Source of the DNA: Chloroflexota bacterium
GTDB lineage: Bacteria > Chloroflexota > Anaerolineae > Anaerolineales > Anaerolineaceae
Direction of reading: 5' to 3'
Assembly: GCA_009773005.1 (NCBI GenBank)
Contig: WOUT01000003.1
Coordinates: 20,978 to 84,977, forward strand
Length of the DNA stretch: 64,000 bases
The notes under the pieces were generated by a model. It was not told the DNA's origin and did not search any database. It was given only the letters and a program-made list of their open reading frames with translations. The stretch's first letter is position 1. Each line of letters begins with the position of its first letter. A program made the position numbers and the translations under genes. Shown here piece by piece: positions 37,301 to 44,506 of this stretch.

Positions 37301-37768
37301 TCCTTGCTTCTGTTTCTCCCTTTTTTCGGTATGATCGGCAAGATCTTCGGCAAACATAAACTCGGAAAGTTCCCTGCCGATCATTTCTGCTTTTGAATAA
37401 CCCAATATTTCACATATCCTTTGGTTCACGTAAGAAATGCAAAAATCTGCATCCAAGGTCCAGATCCCCTCGAAGGCAGTTTCGATCAACTGTTGAAAAC
37501 GCAGATCGGTAAAGGGTGTCAGATGATCATTATTGGTTGATTCCTTCATCGGTTTATCGAGTTTCTCACTCCCGTGAAAACAGCCAACGAGTACATTACG
37601 GCTCATCGTAATACAGCAACCAAGCTGCCGCAGATTTTCTATTTTTGTATCAGCAAAGAAATTCACATTGCAGAGAAATCCATGTTCGTTATAAAATGAT
37701 CCAGACAAATTAATAATCGGCATATACGAGCCGCATCTGGATTGTTGGACGATATTCTTTGCTTGCAT
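34346..37768 (-). CDS. Multi-PAS/GAF sensor histidine kinase
   Basis: 1140 aa, no clear membrane helix. Five PAS/PAC units run from about residue 88 to 725 (repeated linker ITERRKAE/ITAEKLAE), a GAF domain spans about 740-880, and a coiled coil follows. HisKA carries phospho-His in TVSHDLKAPLRS; the HATPase has the N, G1 and G2 boxes, ending GVGLALVRKAIERIGG. No receiver is fused; it uses the downstream receiver genes. The start is uncertain: ATG 37768, 37606 and 37549 are all in frame and none has a good Shine-Dalgarno sequence. Residues 1-73 match nothing I know. Confidence 0.88.
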   Translation of the reverse strand: MQAKNIVQQSRCGSYMPIINLSGSFYNEHGFLCNVNFFADTKIENLRQLGCCITMSRNVLVGCFHGSEKLDKPMKESTNNDHLTPFTDLRFQQLIETAFEGIWTLDADFCISYVNQRICEILGYSKAEMIGRELSEFMFAEDLADHTEKREKQKQGQTERFERRLKHKNGSERWTLTSATPVQDHNGNFSGVFSMILDISEQREKERQINASEIQIQEILEVLHVGVIVIDEHGKIIFTNPHVDLMFKCDPQHLIGTPFISHVHPHERDMSQKALHKLINGKLVTTSYESRYLCADGSNFQGFLSGRRTLDADGNFSSLVVVVSDITKEKLANREIVEYKSFLETVLDAIPSYVFVRDQDGRYRLTNKAFSEAMGTTPQDIIGKTNLDLGDPVWIAEHAKKEDLEVMQTGKDWTNPEIEIVFPNGGSRFVQFVKRPVYDSQGKITNVLGVITDLTERRKAEGALRESEKKYRTLFESMQQGVYYQLADGLFIDVNPAALEMLGLTRDEFLSRTNTHPGWTILDEEGNTLPSDLHPSIVVINTGKPIIEKFYGVYNFKRERYVWMVVSAFPQFHEGETRPYQVFVTMHDITAEKLAEKELSKREELYRLISSVVSDYLFSTQFDQENNLNLNWVAGAFETITGYSFAEYKEHGGWRAAVHPDDLEQDDHDLQQLRANQKVITEIRTIKKDGNIAWVRVYSQPIWDEENNRLVGINGGVQDITERKLAEDEIRQSAEDFAALYETASDFSMQRDPYVILRTITDRACSLFGVSNAFVCLYDPEQKDLELRISKQPILPIGTHIKLGEGMAGIVAQTQKPVIIDDYSTWHGRLQQSDVSIFAASLGVPMLYGGQLIGVLGVQEFHPNTHKFNKADAHFLSLFASQAAGAVYSADLFEKIRQNALELEKRVDERTKEIQIKNKELETFAYTVSHDLKAPLRSISGYSTLLLEDHADQLDETAKAYLNNLLFATERMDKLIEDLLTYSHAERREIKKTFIDLNELINKILAEHGPELDQGRFTIEKVILCKALYSDSEAITQALRNVLDNAIKFSSEQPKPVITIRCDSTEDHCLISIKDNGIGFDMKFHDKIFEIFQRLHLSEEYPGTGVGLALVRKAIERIGGKVWAESEIGKGSIFYLEIPL

Positions 37769-37799
37769 ATCATATTACAGTAGTCTGGTAGACTACACA

Positions 37800-37860
37800 A
37801 GTAGAAGAGGTTGCAATGTAGAAGAGGTTGTGTAGGATTGCAATGTAGAAGAGGTTGCAA
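37800..37860. repeat. Tandem repeats upstream of the kinase gene
   Basis: Three copies of TGTAGAAGAGGTT(GCAA), the outer two nearly exact and one carrying an insertion. They lie 30-90 bases upstream of the kinase start. Confidence 0.7.
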
Positions 37861-37885
37861 GTTTCAACACCCTCAAGAAATCAAA

Positions 37886-37935
37886 CTGCGAGAATCGCGA
37901 ACCGTGAACTGTAATTTGAGAATCGAAACAAGGAA
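37886..37935. repeat. GAGAATCG/GAACCGTG mini-repeat
   Basis: GCGAGAATCGCGAACCGTG, then TTTGAGAATCGAAAC; same word set as the repeats at 22.8, 39.6 and 41.6 kb. Confidence 0.5.
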
Positions 37936-37968
37936 AACCGCAAACCCCTTTTCACTACCCCCTTATCA

Positions 37969-38724
37969 CTAGTTACTACTCCATCCCAGCGCCCACTTTG
38001 CCAGAATGCTGATTAAAATGGCGTAGAAAAAACTGGCGAAAGTGCCGATGATGATGTATTCGGCTTCCTTGCGGTTCTCGCTCTCCTTGAATTCACCGAA
38101 ACGGAAAACAGATTTGGCCGCCACCAGAAAACCGATCCCGGCGAATTGCCCGCTCAGCACAAACAAAAAGATCAAGGCGCGTTCCAGCCAGCCGATGACC
38201 TTGCCGCCGTCCTTCAGCCCTTCGACCGGTTCCTTCTTGATCTTCTTGTAGTGCTCGCTGATCTGTTTTTGGAAAGGCATAACAAAATACCCGATCATGA
38301 TCCCGCCGGTTGGGATGAGGAGCAATAGCGCGGTGAGAACCAATGCGACCGACAAAGCAGAAGCGGGCAGGATCGTGAACCAATATGGAGTGATCGATTC
38401 AGGGAACAGAAACACAACGATTAACAAAATGATCACCATCAGATGTAGCCCTTGATCCAGCAGAAAGGCAGCCAGATTATCCCGTTTCAGGCGGGTTTTT
38501 ACGAGATCGATCAGAAAATGACTGAGGGCGATAATGGCTGGCGCCCGCCATTCCGTCCAGCTTGCCAGCAGCGCATAAGCAGCGATACCGTGGATGAGGC
38601 TGTGAAATATCATCCACGGTAATTTCTTCTTATTCTTAATCAATATGGACGTTTGTAAAAGAAAGTCACTTATCAAATGGGCGAGCAATAAAGTGATAAA
38701 GAGTTGGATTAAAAGTGTTTTCAT
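37969..38724 (-). CDS. DUF3307 family membrane protein
   Basis: 251 aa, about six membrane helices. The N-terminal LLLAHLISDFLLQ and HSLIHGIAAYALL with a later LSHFLIDLVKTRLKR are the DUF3307 signatures (conserved His and Asp in helices). Function is unknown. It lies 3 bases after the SatD-like gene. The DUF3307-SatD pair is a recurring neighbourhood, which suggests a shared job. Confidence 0.85.
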   Translation of the reverse strand: MKTLLIQLFITLLLAHLISDFLLQTSILIKNKKKLPWMIFHSLIHGIAAYALLASWTEWRAPAIIALSHFLIDLVKTRLKRDNLAAFLLDQGLHLMVIILLIVVFLFPESITPYWFTILPASALSVALVLTALLLLIPTGGIMIGYFVMPFQKQISEHYKKIKKEPVEGLKDGGKVIGWLERALIFLFVLSGQFAGIGFLVAAKSVFRFGEFKESENRKEAEYIIIGTFASFFYAILISILAKWALGWSSN

Positions 38725-38727
38725 GGG

Positions 38728-39429
38728 CTACTCCCCATTGTAGTTGATTGCCGAATTAACTAGGTCTTCAAAAGCGGAGATTCCGAGTTTAACCTGTTCC
38801 CAACCGGCCGTTTTCAAGCTTTTGGAAACAGAGGATTGCTTTATCGGGCGTGGTGTCCATCGACCTGCAATTTCAGCTTGTGTCAGGCTTTGTAGCGCCA
38901 GGAATACAGCCTGGCATTGCCCCGGACCCCAGGAGGTGATGATGTGGTCCAATAAAGTGACCATGCTTTCCACGCTTTTTGCTGAAAGTTCAGATCGCGC
39001 TGTAGTAAAGCCAATCCCCATGCAATTGGAGGTGAACGATTCGAGCAATCGCCCTGATATTGTATACGCCGGGCCATCCCCAGCGGACACGTTATCATCA
39101 GGGATAAATTGAATAGGCCCAATCCCGATCGCGATTCTCGTATCCAGCTTTTCTGTTCGGAATGTAAAGCGAATGAACGTACGGATGAACAGGCTGATCT
39201 CGAATGCTTTCTTGGGGTGATTAACAATTATTTGCCAGCCGTCGCCTCTAAAATTACTGATCCTGTAAGATATTTCTTCAGGGTATTTTTCTTTTAGTAA
39301 TGCTGACAGGACGGGAAAGGTTTTGTAAAGGAAAAGCCGTCGATCCGCTTCCAACTTTGTCGATCCGACAATATCCCCGGTCAAGACAGCCAAAATTTGC
39401 GGATTATGTTTTTTACCATCAGTCATCAT
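38728..39429 (-). CDS. satD: SatD family protein
   Basis: 233 aa. The N-terminal domain starts AVLTGDIVGSTKLEADRR and contains FRGDGWQI, reminiscent of the metal-binding strands of class III nucleotidyl cyclases, but the key catalytic residues are not all evident. The C-terminal part (about 165-225, LTQAEIAGRWTPRPIKQSSVSKSLKTAGW) is a helix-turn-helix typical of SatD proteins. GAGGAAA precedes the start (ATG 39429 or 39426). Upstream lie three 28-bp-spaced palindromes, plausible binding sites for its own HTH. First gene of the pair. Confidence 0.82.
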   Translation of the reverse strand: MMTDGKKHNPQILAVLTGDIVGSTKLEADRRLFLYKTFPVLSALLKEKYPEEISYRISNFRGDGWQIIVNHPKKAFEISLFIRTFIRFTFRTEKLDTRIAIGIGPIQFIPDDNVSAGDGPAYTISGRLLESFTSNCMGIGFTTARSELSAKSVESMVTLLDHIITSWGPGQCQAVFLALQSLTQAEIAGRWTPRPIKQSSVSKSLKTAGWEQVKLGISAFEDLVNSAINYNGE

Positions 39430-39506
39430 TTTCCTCTATACACAATAAACATCTGTTTGGAAATACGCGTTGATATAGTTGTAACACGTTTATATATTCA
39501 ATACAA

Positions 39507-39594
39507 GCTATAAAACATAAAAATAGCCACATTGGCTATAAAATAGAAATATAGATAATGTGGCTATAAACGAAAAATATAGCTAATATGGCTA
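39507..39594 (-). promoter_or_regulatory. Three 28-bp-periodic palindromes upstream of satD
   Basis: TAGCCACATTGGCTA (39524-39538), TAGATAATGTGGCTA (39552-39566) and TAGCTAATATGGCTA (39580-39594) begin exactly 28 bases apart. A fourth degenerate half-site, AGCTATAAAA, is at about 39507. The spacers are A-rich and partly conserved. Likely operators. Confidence 0.75.
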
Positions 39595-39619
39595 TATTTC
39601 TTAGTAACAAATCACTGGT

Positions 39620-39660
39620 CTTACTCGATTTTACGATTTCCGGTTCTCGATTCTCGAATT
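39620..39660. repeat. GATTTTACGATTTCCGGTTCTCG mini-repeat
   Basis: Complement-type copy of the GAGAATCG/GAACCG word family, between the operator array and the next gene's stop. Confidence 0.5.
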
Positions 39661-39661
39661 T

Positions 39662-40624
39662 TCACACACTCAAATACTTTTTCTTTTTATCCAACCACCA
39701 GGCGATGGCGGTCAAGATGCCCAACAGCAGCGCTCCCTGCACGACCACCAGCCAGACGGGCGCCTGGCGGTACCAGGCGGGTAACTCCGGCAGCGCCACA
39801 AAACCCAAGAGCAGCAGGTGAAGCACATATAATATCAGCGGATTCCTTCCCCATATCACCAGCAGACTCAGCCGCCATTTCAAACGCGCCACTAGCAGGT
39901 GGAAGGCGCTGAAGAGCAGCCCGCTCAAGCCCAGCGAGACCAACACGTAGGGCGCCGAGACGCGATTTTTGCTGATGGGGAACCACAACGTCAGCGCCAG
40001 TCCAAGCCCCAGCGCGATCGCCGAAGCCGCGATTAGATTGCTGTGCCCCGGCTTCTCCCGGTGATACAGATCCGCCAGCGCCGTGGCGAGGATCAACATG
40101 GCTGACCACGACACCGCGCCATAAAGTCCGCCATGCGGAGAAGCCAGCACGTCCGCCAGCCAGAAGCGCTGCAGCAGGAACTGGTAGAGCGCCAGCAGCG
40201 CCAGACCTGACAATAATCGCGTGAGTGTGTTGGTGTGGATGAAGACCAGTGTTACCAGCCCGGCCACCCCGATGGCCTGCAGCACGCCCCAGTTGATGAC
40301 CTGCCCATCCACCTGCAGCAGCACTTCGCCCGCGCCAAAGAGCGCGCCGAATCCCAGGATGGCGGCGAAGCGCGCCACGAAATGCTGCATCATCTTCCAC
40401 GCGCCGTCCGATTCCAACCGGCGGCGGGCTGAGACCGCGTAGGTGAGCCCGATGGCGAAGATGAACATCGGCGCCACCAGGTCGATGATTGTGTATCCGA
40501 TGTCAGAGGCATGTTTGAGCCAGCCGGGAATCCAAATCACCCCGGCGATGAAGTTGGCAATCACCATCCCCAGGACTGCCAGTCCGCGGAAGACATCGAT
40601 CGAGTCAGAGCGTTCGGGTTTCAT
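39662..40624 (-). CDS. Membrane acyltransferase-like protein (HGSNAT/DUF1624 type)
   Basis: 320 aa, about ten helices. The N-terminal SIDVFRGLAVLGMVIANF followed by DLVAPMFIFAIGL is the signature of the heparan-alpha-glucosaminide acetyltransferase/YeiB-like group, which may transfer acyl groups to sugars across the membrane. No substrate can be named. I chose ATG 40624; the longer frame starts with TTG. Noticeably GC-richer than its neighbours. Confidence 0.8.
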   Translation of the reverse strand: MKPERSDSIDVFRGLAVLGMVIANFIAGVIWIPGWLKHASDIGYTIIDLVAPMFIFAIGLTYAVSARRRLESDGAWKMMQHFVARFAAILGFGALFGAGEVLLQVDGQVINWGVLQAIGVAGLVTLVFIHTNTLTRLLSGLALLALYQFLLQRFWLADVLASPHGGLYGAVSWSAMLILATALADLYHREKPGHSNLIAASAIALGLGLALTLWFPISKNRVSAPYVLVSLGLSGLLFSAFHLLVARLKWRLSLLVIWGRNPLILYVLHLLLLGFVALPELPAWYRQAPVWLVVVQGALLLGILTAIAWWLDKKKKYLSV

Positions 40625-40748
40625 GAGAGTATTGTACAACTTGCTAAGTTTTATTAAACCGGCGCTTACAGCCAGTGAAAGTGTTGTGAGTCTTGTTTTT
40701 TACGACGACACTTCTCGGCGCTTGCAATCGGGGCAATTGTGCATGACA

Positions 40749-41564
40749 CTATGTTCGCAAAAAACGCTCGCAATAACAAGTATTTTGCTCAGGTTTCCAT
40801 TCATACGGCGTCGAATAGCCAAGGCACCTGAAGCTGTGTTTGGCAAGGATCTGACGGCTGTCGGGGCTGGCATCCACCTGCAAGAAGCGGTATCCGCGCT
40901 GACGGGCTTCGCGCGCCCGCACAGCCAGCAGGGCAGTGTAGTAGCCGTGATTGCGATATTCTCTAATTGTTGACCCGCCCCATAATGTGGCGAAGGAAGT
41001 CGGGATGAGATAATGCGTCCAGCCCGCGCTGACTACGCGGCCGTCTGCCCAAACTGCGAAAATGCTTATATGGTCGGGGTGATGTTCAAGGTCATACTTC
41101 ATGCCTCTGCCCGTATTGCTCAGGTCTTTGCTCCATACTTCGCTTTCCATACCCATGATCGCATCCACGCCTTCAGAGGTCGTAACGGGCTGCACGGCTG
41201 AGACATCCATCGTCCAGTAGTCTGAGGGCAGATCGTTAATGTCCGCCACCATCAAGGCTTCGGAATCATCGCCTTTGAAGCCGCACGCCAGCAGCCGCTG
41301 CGGCAGGTCAACGGGTTCGTCATGGGTGTAGTGCTTCCATTCAAAATCCAGGTTGAGCGTACGATAATGCGCTACCTGGTTTGCAATGGCGGCATCAGCG
41401 GTCTCGGCGGTCAACCCGGACCAACTGATGAATCCGCCGCCTGAGCCGACTCCCATCAGGGTGTAACGTACAATGCCAGGCAGCACTTCGCGCTTCATGC
41501 GCGTCCATTCGCATTCCTGGCGCACTTCCCGGTCGAAGAGTTCAAGTAATTCTGAATTATTCAC
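40749..41564 (-). CDS. GNAT family acetyltransferase
   Basis: 271 aa. A C-terminal GNAT domain with WGGSTIREYRNHGYYTALLAVRAREARQRGYRFLQVDAS (acetyl-CoA loop R-x-x-G-x-x). The N-terminal 110 residues form an extra domain seen in some two-domain GNATs. Substrate unknown. Preceded (on its strand) by AAGGAGAATAGG. Confidence 0.88.
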   Translation of the reverse strand: MNNSELLELFDREVRQECEWTRMKREVLPGIVRYTLMGVGSGGGFISWSGLTAETADAAIANQVAHYRTLNLDFEWKHYTHDEPVDLPQRLLACGFKGDDSEALMVADINDLPSDYWTMDVSAVQPVTTSEGVDAIMGMESEVWSKDLSNTGRGMKYDLEHHPDHISIFAVWADGRVVSAGWTHYLIPTSFATLWGGSTIREYRNHGYYTALLAVRAREARQRGYRFLQVDASPDSRQILAKHSFRCLGYSTPYEWKPEQNTCYCERFLRT

Positions 41565-41577
41565 CTATTCTCCTTGG

Positions 41578-41668
41578 CGTCGAGAACTGAGAACTGAAGA
41601 GTTGAGAACCGTTTTCGAACCCGGAAATCAAAAATCGAGGAAACGCAAACCGGTCTTACGGTTCCGTG
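41578..41668. repeat. GAGAACTGAGAACTG / GAACCG mini-repeat cluster
   Basis: Short direct repeats GAGAACTGA, then GAGAACCGTTTTCGAACCC and AAATCGAGGAAACGCAAACCGGT. Same word family as the other gene-border repeats. Confidence 0.5.
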
Positions 41669-42430
41669 TTACTTCAACGAAAACTCAAGTGACACATTCT
41701 GCGTGAGCGGCAGTGTAACGGTCTGTCCATCGGGCAGGTTGCCGATCAGCGCGCAGGAGGTTTGATTGTCAACCGCGTTGCTGTTGCAGCTATATCCGTT
41801 CGGACCTACGAACCAAGCGCCAGACGAATTAATAGGCAGGTAAATGTACCACGCGCCGTTTTTGTTAGTGGAGGCGTTATCCTGAAGATTAGGATTATCG
41901 TTACCCGCAGGTTGGATGGAAACCACAATGTCACTGGCTGGGGTTTTGTCAGTCTTATAAACATGACCATGCAGGATCTGAGTATCGGTTACCACGAATA
42001 CCGGCAGCGTGACAATGTCTCCGATGAAAGTGAGCCCGACCACGTTCATCCAACCGGCGCGGTTATCCTGGGTCTGCACCAACACCCAGTTGTCACCCGC
42101 TTCACGTCCGAGGATGTTCACGAAGGCGCTGGAGTCATACATTGCCACGCGTTTAAACAGACGTCCGGGTCCGGTGCGCAGCAGGTAATTATCAAATGCA
42201 ACCTCGGCTCTGATCAACATCACCGGTCTGGGGGTGAAGGTGGGCGCAGGGGTGGGCGGTGGAATGAGCAAGGTTGGCGCCGCCGTGGGCAGCGGAATCT
42301 CGGGGGGGTTCACCATGATTGTAGATGTGGGCTGCAGGGTTGGGGCGGGGTTGACTGCGGTGAACAGGTTGCAGCTGGTAAGTAACCCGAGGAATAATAC
42401 AGCGGTAAGCATAAATCCAATCGTTTTCAT
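41669..42430 (-). CDS. Lipoprotein with SH3 domain
   Basis: 253 aa. Lipobox LLTSC (Cys20), Pro/Thr-rich linker (about 25-75), then a bacterial SH3 domain (about 80-145: NYLLRTGPGRLFKRVAMYDSSAFVNILGREAGDNWVLVQTQDNRAGWM). The C-terminal beta domain has HGHVYKTDKTPASDIVVSIQP, similar to carboxypeptidase-regulatory/CnaB-type folds. Probably surface-bound; ligand unknown. ATG 42430 chosen over a longer start at 42445. Confidence 0.8.
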   Translation of the reverse strand: MKTIGFMLTAVLFLGLLTSCNLFTAVNPAPTLQPTSTIMVNPPEIPLPTAAPTLLIPPPTPAPTFTPRPVMLIRAEVAFDNYLLRTGPGRLFKRVAMYDSSAFVNILGREAGDNWVLVQTQDNRAGWMNVVGLTFIGDIVTLPVFVVTDTQILHGHVYKTDKTPASDIVVSIQPAGNDNPNLQDNASTNKNGAWYIYLPINSSGAWFVGPNGYSCNSNAVDNQTSCALIGNLPDGQTVTLPLTQNVSLEFSLK

Positions 42431-42478
42431 GGTCTTCTCCTGCATCTTGATGGGTAAGGCTAATATAGTGATTAGATG

Positions 42479-42649
42479 CTAAAAAGTGTTTTCGCGTTTC
42501 TTTATAAACGGACACAACGTTCTATAGCCAGTTGTGCCAATCCCGTTTGATGTTACCCGGTTAAAACCTCGCACCTTCTGATGAAAATCTTCATCACCGA
42601 GTTTTTCAAGCTCCGACAACGGGTCAGAGGTGGGGGTGAGCGCCGGCAT
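42479..42649 (-). CDS. Possible short protein or gene remnant
   Basis: 56 codons with a protein-like start (MPALTPTSDPLSELEKLG… then DEDFHQKVRGFNRV) but no Shine-Dalgarno sequence; the tail is less convincing. May be the remnant of a larger gene or a real small protein. Confidence 0.25.
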   Translation of the reverse strand: MPALTPTSDPLSELEKLGDEDFHQKVRGFNRVTSNGIGTTGYRTLCPFIKKRENTF

Positions 42650-43111
42650 GGAACCATTTTCAGGTGGGTGACCGTATCCACTGCTTCATTGGGAATTGAG
42701 CAGACAGTGGGCAACAAAATCATGATTTTTCCGATTACAAGTGACAACAATTTTTATGTTTTAGGAATGAAGGCTTGATATCGCTAAATCCATAATTTGA
42801 GGTTATAAAATTCTAACACAGGTTTGATTGAACCTTAACCAGCATCAAGTTTCCTCAATTTGAACACATTTATAATTATTATTGTTGCGTTTTGTTTATA
42901 ATCAATTTACGGACATTTCCCTGCAGCTTGCTGCGTGACTGTTTTACAAAAGCCGTCCCATAGGGATTTCAAGGATTTTGTCTTCACTGGCGGCTCCATC
43001 CATTCCTAGACCGTTTTTTCATGGAAATGTTAACAATAACCAAAACTTTATTTTCTTCACAAATTTCAAAACTAATTAATAACAGAAAAAATTATTTGAT
43101 TGGAGAGTTGG
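42650..43111. other. Intergenic region upstream of the metalloprotease operon
   Basis: No convincing gene. A TATAAT at 42897-42902 behind an AT-rich stretch could be the operon's promoter, giving a long leader of about 200 bases. No riboswitch recognised. Confidence 0.4.
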
Positions 43112-44506
43112 ATGAAAAAAATTGGATTATTGTTGGTCATCTGCCTTATCTTAATTCCTAAAGTAGTATTTGCTCAGGGAGGAAAGATCACAATAAGTAA
43201 TGATGCCGTGGTCTTATCCTTCCCTAACAGCATCCTCTTTAAAACCGACTTAAAATCGGATGCTGAAATCACAAGCGTCAGACTTCTTTACGGAACGACA
43301 CAGGATACCTGCGGTAAGGTAACTGCTATTGCATTTCCCGAATTTATAATCGGTAAAAATGTGCATGCAGAATGGGAATGGGATATGCGCCAAAGCGGTG
43401 GTGAGCCTCCGGGAGCAACAGTCTGGTGGCAGTGGGAAGTTGGGGATAGCTCCGGGAATACTCTTCTTACCGAAAAGAAGGAAATTACCTGGTTGGACAA
43501 CATCCATCAGTGGGAAGAACTCAGCCAGGGGAAGATCCGGCTTCACTACTATATGGGAGACAGATCATTCGGGGATACCTTGAAAGACGCCGCTGTGAGC
43601 GCCCTGAATAGACTCAGCAAGGAAACAGGGATCAATCCTGATCAGCCGATTGACCTGTATATTTACGGGGATAATAAGGGTTTGCGTGATGCCGTCCTCT
43701 ACGAACCTGGGTGGACAGGCGGTTTGGCTTACGCAGAATATAACATCGTAATCATTGGCATCGCTCCAGCAAATGTCGAGTGGGGAAAACGCACAGTAGC
43801 GCATGAATTGACACATGTATTGGTGGGAGATTTTACATTCTCGTGCCTTGGCGCCATGCCAACCTGGCTGGTGGAAGGTCTGGCTGTTTATGGAGAGGGC
43901 GGCCCCGAATCTTCAGGAGCGAATTACTTTGAACAAAACCGATCGGAAAACACGCTTCTGTCCTTCAGGGTCCTCTCCGGTGGTTTCTCTGAAGACCCGA
44001 ATAAAGCTAACCTTTCTTACAGCCAATCGTACTACGTGGTCAATTATCTGATTGAAAAATATGGCAAAGATAAACTGATCACATTCCTAGGGAAGCTTAA
44101 AACCGGTGGGGGGCTGAACGAATCATTGCAAGCAACTTATGGATTTAACCTGATCGGGTTTGAAAATGAGTGGCGCGCATCTTTGAACTTGCCTGAAGTC
44201 GAAGAAAGCGTCACCCGGGCAACGCTCACCCCAACCATCATCCCCACGATCATTCCCATACAGGGTATACAGCCAGCGTCAACGATCTCACCTCAGCCTG
44301 TTTCGCCAGGAACTGTTGTTGATTCCTCTTCCGAATCGCTCACACTCTCGGATTTCCAAAAATACCTCACTGAAAATAATGTTCAAACCATCATCATCAT
44401 TATCCTCGGAAGCATCTTTATCGTCGGAATCGTGCTTGTTGCATTAATAACCATGCTGATCGTCAGAAACAGAAAAGCAGCGAGACAGAAAGGAGATCTG
44501 CAATGA
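43112..44506 (+). CDS. Peptidase MA-like membrane metalloprotease
   Basis: 464 aa. Signal peptide (about 1-22), an N-terminal beta domain, then the gluzincin centre AHELTHVLVGDF with downstream MPTWLVEGLAVYGEG, the HExxH…E layout of peptidase MA-like proteins. A Thr/Pro-rich stalk is followed by a C-terminal membrane helix (about 430-452) and a basic tail, so the protease faces outward. ATG 43112 behind GGAGAG is chosen over TTG 43100. Its stop overlaps the next ATG by 4 bases. Confidence 0.85.
   Translation: MKKIGLLLVICLILIPKVVFAQGGKITISNDAVVLSFPNSILFKTDLKSDAEITSVRLLYGTTQDTCGKVTAIAFPEFIIGKNVHAEWEWDMRQSGGEPPGATVWWQWEVGDSSGNTLLTEKKEITWLDNIHQWEELSQGKIRLHYYMGDRSFGDTLKDAAVSALNRLSKETGINPDQPIDLYIYGDNKGLRDAVLYEPGWTGGLAYAEYNIVIIGIAPANVEWGKRTVAHELTHVLVGDFTFSCLGAMPTWLVEGLAVYGEGGPESSGANYFEQNRSENTLLSFRVLSGGFSEDPNKANLSYSQSYYVVNYLIEKYGKDKLITFLGKLKTGGGLNESLQATYGFNLIGFENEWRASLNLPEVEESVTRATLTPTIIPTIIPIQGIQPASTISPQPVSPGTVVDSSSESLTLSDFQKYLTENNVQTIIIIILGSIFIVGIVLVALITMLIVRNRKAARQKGDLQ

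Noticed and set aside
37663..37860. Minus-strand ORF over the tandem repeats
   Set aside because: Its residues (repeated QPLLHCN) simply translate the direct repeats; no ribosome binding site and it overlaps the kinase start.
39507..39594. CRISPR-like array
   Set aside because: The 28-bp period resembles a repeat length, but the units abut directly with no unique spacers, are palindromic and imperfect, and there are no cas genes.
42581..42778. 65-aa plus-strand ORF
   Set aside because: No Shine-Dalgarno sequence, odd composition, and antisense to the more protein-like frame at 42479-42649.
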